Assembly: GCA_964584325.1 (NCBI GenBank)
Contig: CAZOZP010000006.1
Coordinates: 7,290-71,289 of the forward strand
Direction: 5' to 3'
Length of the DNA: 64,000 nt
From: CAZOZP01 sp964584325
GTDB taxonomy: Bacteria > Bacteroidota > Ignavibacteria > Ignavibacteriales > Melioribacteraceae
Shown here: one piece after another, positions 61,775 to 64,000 of the stretch
Numbering within the stretch: the stretch's first letter is position 1
Layout: each line of letters starts with the position of its first letter
Notes under the pieces: generated by a model
What the model saw: only the letters and a program-made list of their open reading frames with translations
Database searches by the model: none
What the model was told of the DNA's origin: nothing
Position numbers and translations under genes: made by a program

Positions 61775-62237
61775 TCGAAAGTATCTCGAACTTAATTATA
61801 CCAGCAGGAACAGTGGCTTGAGTAATTTCTCCAACGGCTTTACCGATAAGTGCCTTGCCAACAGGTGAGGTTACTGCTATTTTTCCGGCCTTAAGATCAG
61901 CTTCTTCCGGTGAAACAAGGGTATATTCCAATTCTTGTCCGGTGTTATGGTTCTTAACCTTAACTTTTGCCAGAATATGAACTTTATCATTAGACATTGC
62001 AGAGGTATCTATTAACTGTGCCCGCGAGAGTAGTTCCTCAAGTTTGCTAATTTTCATTTCAAATAACCCTTGCTTTTCCTTTGCGGCATCATATTCTGCA
62101 TTTTCGGATAGATCTCCGTGGGCTCTTGCCTCAGCAATTGTCTCGGCTATTTTTTTTCTTCCTTCCGTTTTAAGTTCATGCAACTCTTTCTCGAGTTCGG
62201 CCATTCTTTCACGGGTTAAATAAACTACATTTGCCAC
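61767..62237 (-). CDS. greA: Transcription elongation factor GreA
   Basis: A 156-residue factor that enters the secondary channel of RNA polymerase and stimulates cleavage of backtracked RNA. YLTRERMAELEKELHELK starts the coiled coil, whose tip has ARAHGDLSENAEYDAAKEKQG, the conserved acidic residues. The C-terminal FKBP-like domain ends YTLVSPEEADLKAGKIAVTSPVGKALIGKAVGE. I start at GTG 62237 (ANVVYLTRERM, the usual GreA N-terminus), which has GGAG six bases upstream; an in-frame start at 62279 has no such site. It is the first gene of the overlapping run to ftsH, with a hairpin and U tract just upstream. Confidence 0.95.
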   Translation of the reverse strand: MANVVYLTRERMAELEKELHELKTEGRKKIAETIAEARAHGDLSENAEYDAAKEKQGLFEMKISKLEELLSRAQLIDTSAMSNDKVHILAKVKVKNHNTGQELEYTLVSPEEADLKAGKIAVTSPVGKALIGKAVGEITQATVPAGIIKFEILSIE

Positions 62238-62264
62238 ATCATACTCCAGATTATTGAAATATTT

Positions 62265-62309
62265 AAAAAAAATTACCACCGCAAATACCTTTTCAGGTTA
62301 CAGCAGTGG
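62265..62309 (-). terminator. Terminator-like hairpin in the greA leader (possible attenuator)
   Basis: On the minus strand CCACTGC pairs with GCGGTGG (one T-G pair), and inside it ACCT-GAAA-AGGT forms a second stem closed by a GNRA tetraloop. TAATTTTTTTT follows. The U tract ends 28 bases before the greA GTG start, so it would terminate transcripts entering greA-ribD-ribE-tilS-hpt-ftsH. It is too far (about 160 bases) from the pullulanase stop, which has its own terminator. Confidence 0.7.
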
Positions 62310-62412
62310 CTATACTAAACTACTAAAAATAAAGATGTTTATCAAGATGTCGAAAGAATATTTTAATACATTCTATCTTTTATTTTCTATTTATACCGAT
62401 TTTTAATAAAAC

Positions 62413-62448
62413 AAAAGGCTGCCTAAAATTGACAATCTTAAAGCAGCC
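62413..62448 (-). terminator. Terminator after the pullulanase/amylase gene
   Basis: On the minus strand GGCTGC-TT-TAAGATTG pairs with CAATTTTA-G-GCAGCC and is followed by TTTTGTTTT. It starts about 20 bases after the stop at 62470. Confidence 0.8.
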
Positions 62449-62469
62449 CGTAAAAAATATTTTATTATA

Positions 62470-64000
62470 TTATCTTTTTTTCAGAATAAATGAACTTATC
62501 GGTGTTAGCTCAATTTTGCCGGATACGGCATTCAATGCAGCAACACCGGCTTTTTCAGCATTCACGAGTACATCCCAATCGCCTTCAGGAAGATTGAATT
62601 TGGCTGTAAGGTCGTGATTAGCGTTAAATACTACAAAGAATTCGTCGTCTTTGTATTTTAGTTTATAACCTAACGCAAACTGATTCTCGTGATCTTCAAC
62701 AAAAGAGATATCTTCATATTCAGCTCTTCTGAAAGCTTCATTTTTTTCACGAAGCTCAATCAGTCCTTTATAATAATCTGCTAATTCTTTGTTCAATTCG
62801 TAATGCTCATAATTCATATAATTTGTTTCGTTGTCTTTTTCATAAGAATTATGGTCTATTTGTCCGGCATGAGGGTCCTGAATTCCTTCGAGATGAGGAA
62901 TAACCTTTGATCTTGCATATTCCTGACCTGCGTGTATCATTACCATACCTTGTGATGTGAGAAGGAATGAAGCAGCAAGTTTATTCATCTTCATTTGCTT
63001 AGCTGTAAGCTTGTAATGTTTGTCAAGATCGGCAATTTTCTGATCGGATTTGGCATCTCCCAGCCCAATTCTTATAAAATCGCTCATTGTATAGCCATCG
63101 TGAGCTTCCAGATAATTTACAGAATGTTCTTTTCTCTGGAAAAGTCCTAAGGAATCTCTTACCAAAGTACCGTGAACATAGCTTTTTATTCTCGAAATAT
63201 TATTGTTTCCGTACCACTTACCGAAAATCCAGCCGTGACCGTTATTCGGATTTTCTCCTTTTATTCCGTTTCTTATCTGGTCGTTCCAGCTTCCCCACTC
63301 GCGAAGTGAGAAACCTGCGGGATCATAACCGCCGCCCCATGGTTCGCAAACGAAAATAACATCCGGATTAATCTTTCTTGCTTCGCGGATTATTGTTTCG
63401 ATGGTTTCCCAGTCAAGCAGCTTTCCTAAATCAAAACGGAAACCGTCTATATGGTATTCCTTCATCCAGAAAAGTATGCTTTCAACAATAAGCCTGCGCA
63501 TCATCGGTCTTTCGGTTTTTATGTCATTGGCACAACCGCTCTGGTTTGCAAGGTTCCCGGCTGAATCCAGTCTGAAATAATAATCCCTGTCAATTTCCTT
63601 CAGGTTTCCGAATTCATACTCAGAAAGATGGTTATAAACAACGTCCATCACTACGGCAATGCCTTCCTTGTGGAATGTTTTAACCATATCCTTGAAATGG
63701 GTTACCTGCTTGCCTGTTGTTCCCATCCAGGTGTCGAATTTAATTTCTTGCCAGTCTTCGCTGTAATATGCAGCCGGGGCAAAGAAAGCGGCTGTCATAT
63801 ATCCCCAATGATTCCTTTCGTACGGATTCCAAGTATTTTTCTTACCCATATGAGGTTTATTGTAGGGAATTTCAATGTTGGCAAATTCCATTGCAGGAAG
63901 AAGTTCTACGGTATTTACACCAAGGTTCTTAATATAATCAAGTCCGCCCCTGGTACCTTTTTCTGTGAGTCCGAGATACTGACCGGCCTGTTTTACCCCT
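62470..64000 (-). CDS. GH13 glycoside hydrolase, pullulanase/amylase type (5' end missing)
   Basis: The frame is open to the right edge; about 510 residues are visible. The GH13 barrel motifs are present: region I DVVYNH; region II GFRFDLGKLL with the nucleophile D (codon 63430-63432); region III VCEPWGGG with the acid/base E (63343-63345); region IV YLEAHDGYT with the third acid D (63097-63099). NPYERNHWGYMTAAFFAP is close to the pullulanase type I/isoamylase YNWGY-type motif. A C-terminal beta domain (SGKIELTPISSFILKK) closes it. It cuts alpha-glucans, probably at alpha-1,6 branches. An N-terminal CBM48-like domain and any signal peptide would lie outside the window. Confidence 0.88.
   Translation of the reverse strand, partial: GVKQAGQYLGLTEKGTRGGLDYIKNLGVNTVELLPAMEFANIEIPYNKPHMGKKNTWNPYERNHWGYMTAAFFAPAAYYSEDWQEIKFDTWMGTTGKQVTHFKDMVKTFHKEGIAVVMDVVYNHLSEYEFGNLKEIDRDYYFRLDSAGNLANQSGCANDIKTERPMMRRLIVESILFWMKEYHIDGFRFDLGKLLDWETIETIIREARKINPDVIFVCEPWGGGYDPAGFSLREWGSWNDQIRNGIKGENPNNGHGWIFGKWYGNNNISRIKSYVHGTLVRDSLGLFQRKEHSVNYLEAHDGYTMSDFIRIGLGDAKSDQKIADLDKHYKLTAKQMKMNKLAASFLLTSQGMVMIHAGQEYARSKVIPHLEGIQDPHAGQIDHNSYEKDNETNYMNYEHYELNKELADYYKGLIELREKNEAFRRAEYEDISFVEDHENQFALGYKLKYKDDEFFVVFNANHDLTAKFNLPEGDWDVLVNAEKAGVAALNAVSGKIELTPISSFILKKR

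Noticed and set aside
62280..62310. GCCACTG (minus strand, 62304-62310) resembles the B12-box of cobalamin riboswitches, and rib genes follow, suggesting a cobalamin or FMN riboswitch.
   Set aside because: The rest of either aptamer is absent: only about 70 bases separate this point from greA, and none of the other conserved helices or loops can be found. The stem and U tract explain the sequence better.

Overview
The window is 64 kb of AT-rich bacterial chromosome (by eye about 37% GC), densely packed with genes on both strands. I see no phage, insertion sequence, CRISPR array, tRNA or rRNA. The gene set points to the Bacteroidota/Chlorobi assemblage, most likely a member of Ignavibacteria or a near relative: propeller/Y_Y_Y sensor proteins, a DUF4837 lipoprotein, a DUF2723 membrane protein, BshA (bacillithiol), DPP-IV-type S9 peptidase and an OmpA with thrombospondin type 3 repeats. 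Several genes have clear Shine-Dalgarno sequences (GGAGG, AAGGAG), which is less typical of Bacteroidetes proper. The taxonomic call is inference.

Layout. 1-5.7 kb: a partial secreted protein, a Mrr_N-like winged-helix protein, a small secreted protein with a PAP2 phosphatase, a hybrid histidine kinase and ornithine aminotransferase (rocD). 5.9-12.5 kb: LOG protein, heptosyltransferase, DUF2723 membrane protein, GT2 glycosyltransferase and an FKBP lipoprotein. 12.6-16.9 kb: proC, hemW and an outer-membrane protein/lipoprotein pair. 16.9-35.8 kb: a signalling and cytoskeleton-like island. It has a soluble PAS kinase co-translated with an unknown protein, a propeller histidine kinase, a tight six-gene operon, and a second propeller protein ending in a chemotaxis (MCP) domain. 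35.9-44.7 kb: lon-like protease, pyk, amrS and a small membrane protein, divergent from mfd. 44.8-54.2 kb: degenerate LytM protein, OmpA/TSP3 protein, DPP-IV peptidase, HAD phosphatase, rfbD, a PfkB sugar kinase and bshA. 54.2-62.2 kb: DUF4837 lipoprotein, then a chain of overlapping genes (greA-ribD-ribE-tilS-hpt-ftsH-polyprenol kinase). 62.5-64 kb: the end of a GH13 pullulanase/amylase.

The most interesting locus is the minus-strand operon 31820->22934. In order it encodes a vWA-like lipoprotein, a small membrane protein, a tubulin/FtsZ-superfamily protein (Tubulin_2-like), a 1142-residue protein with a C-terminal actin/Hsp70-type ATPase, a membrane coiled-coil protein, and a MotA/TolQ/ExbB-like channel subunit with a long coiled-coil tail. 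A tubulin-like and an actin-like protein encoded side by side with a proton-channel-like subunit and a surface lipoprotein suggest an envelope-spanning, nucleotide-driven machine. It may be related to the FtsZ-like/vWA membrane-remodelling systems predicted by comparative genomics; I know of no experimental description of this exact gene set. Two paralogous propeller sensors with different outputs (kinase, MCP) flank it. A 12-base element, TTTCGATAATAA, lies 24-29 bases before both of their start codons and before the LOG gene; a 10-base match lies 25 bases before the PAS kinase operon.

No gene-free stretch exceeds about 300 bases. The longest intergenic regions (142-379, 5744-5949, 31821-32076, 62238-62469) hold the hairpins, repeats and promoter-like elements listed below.
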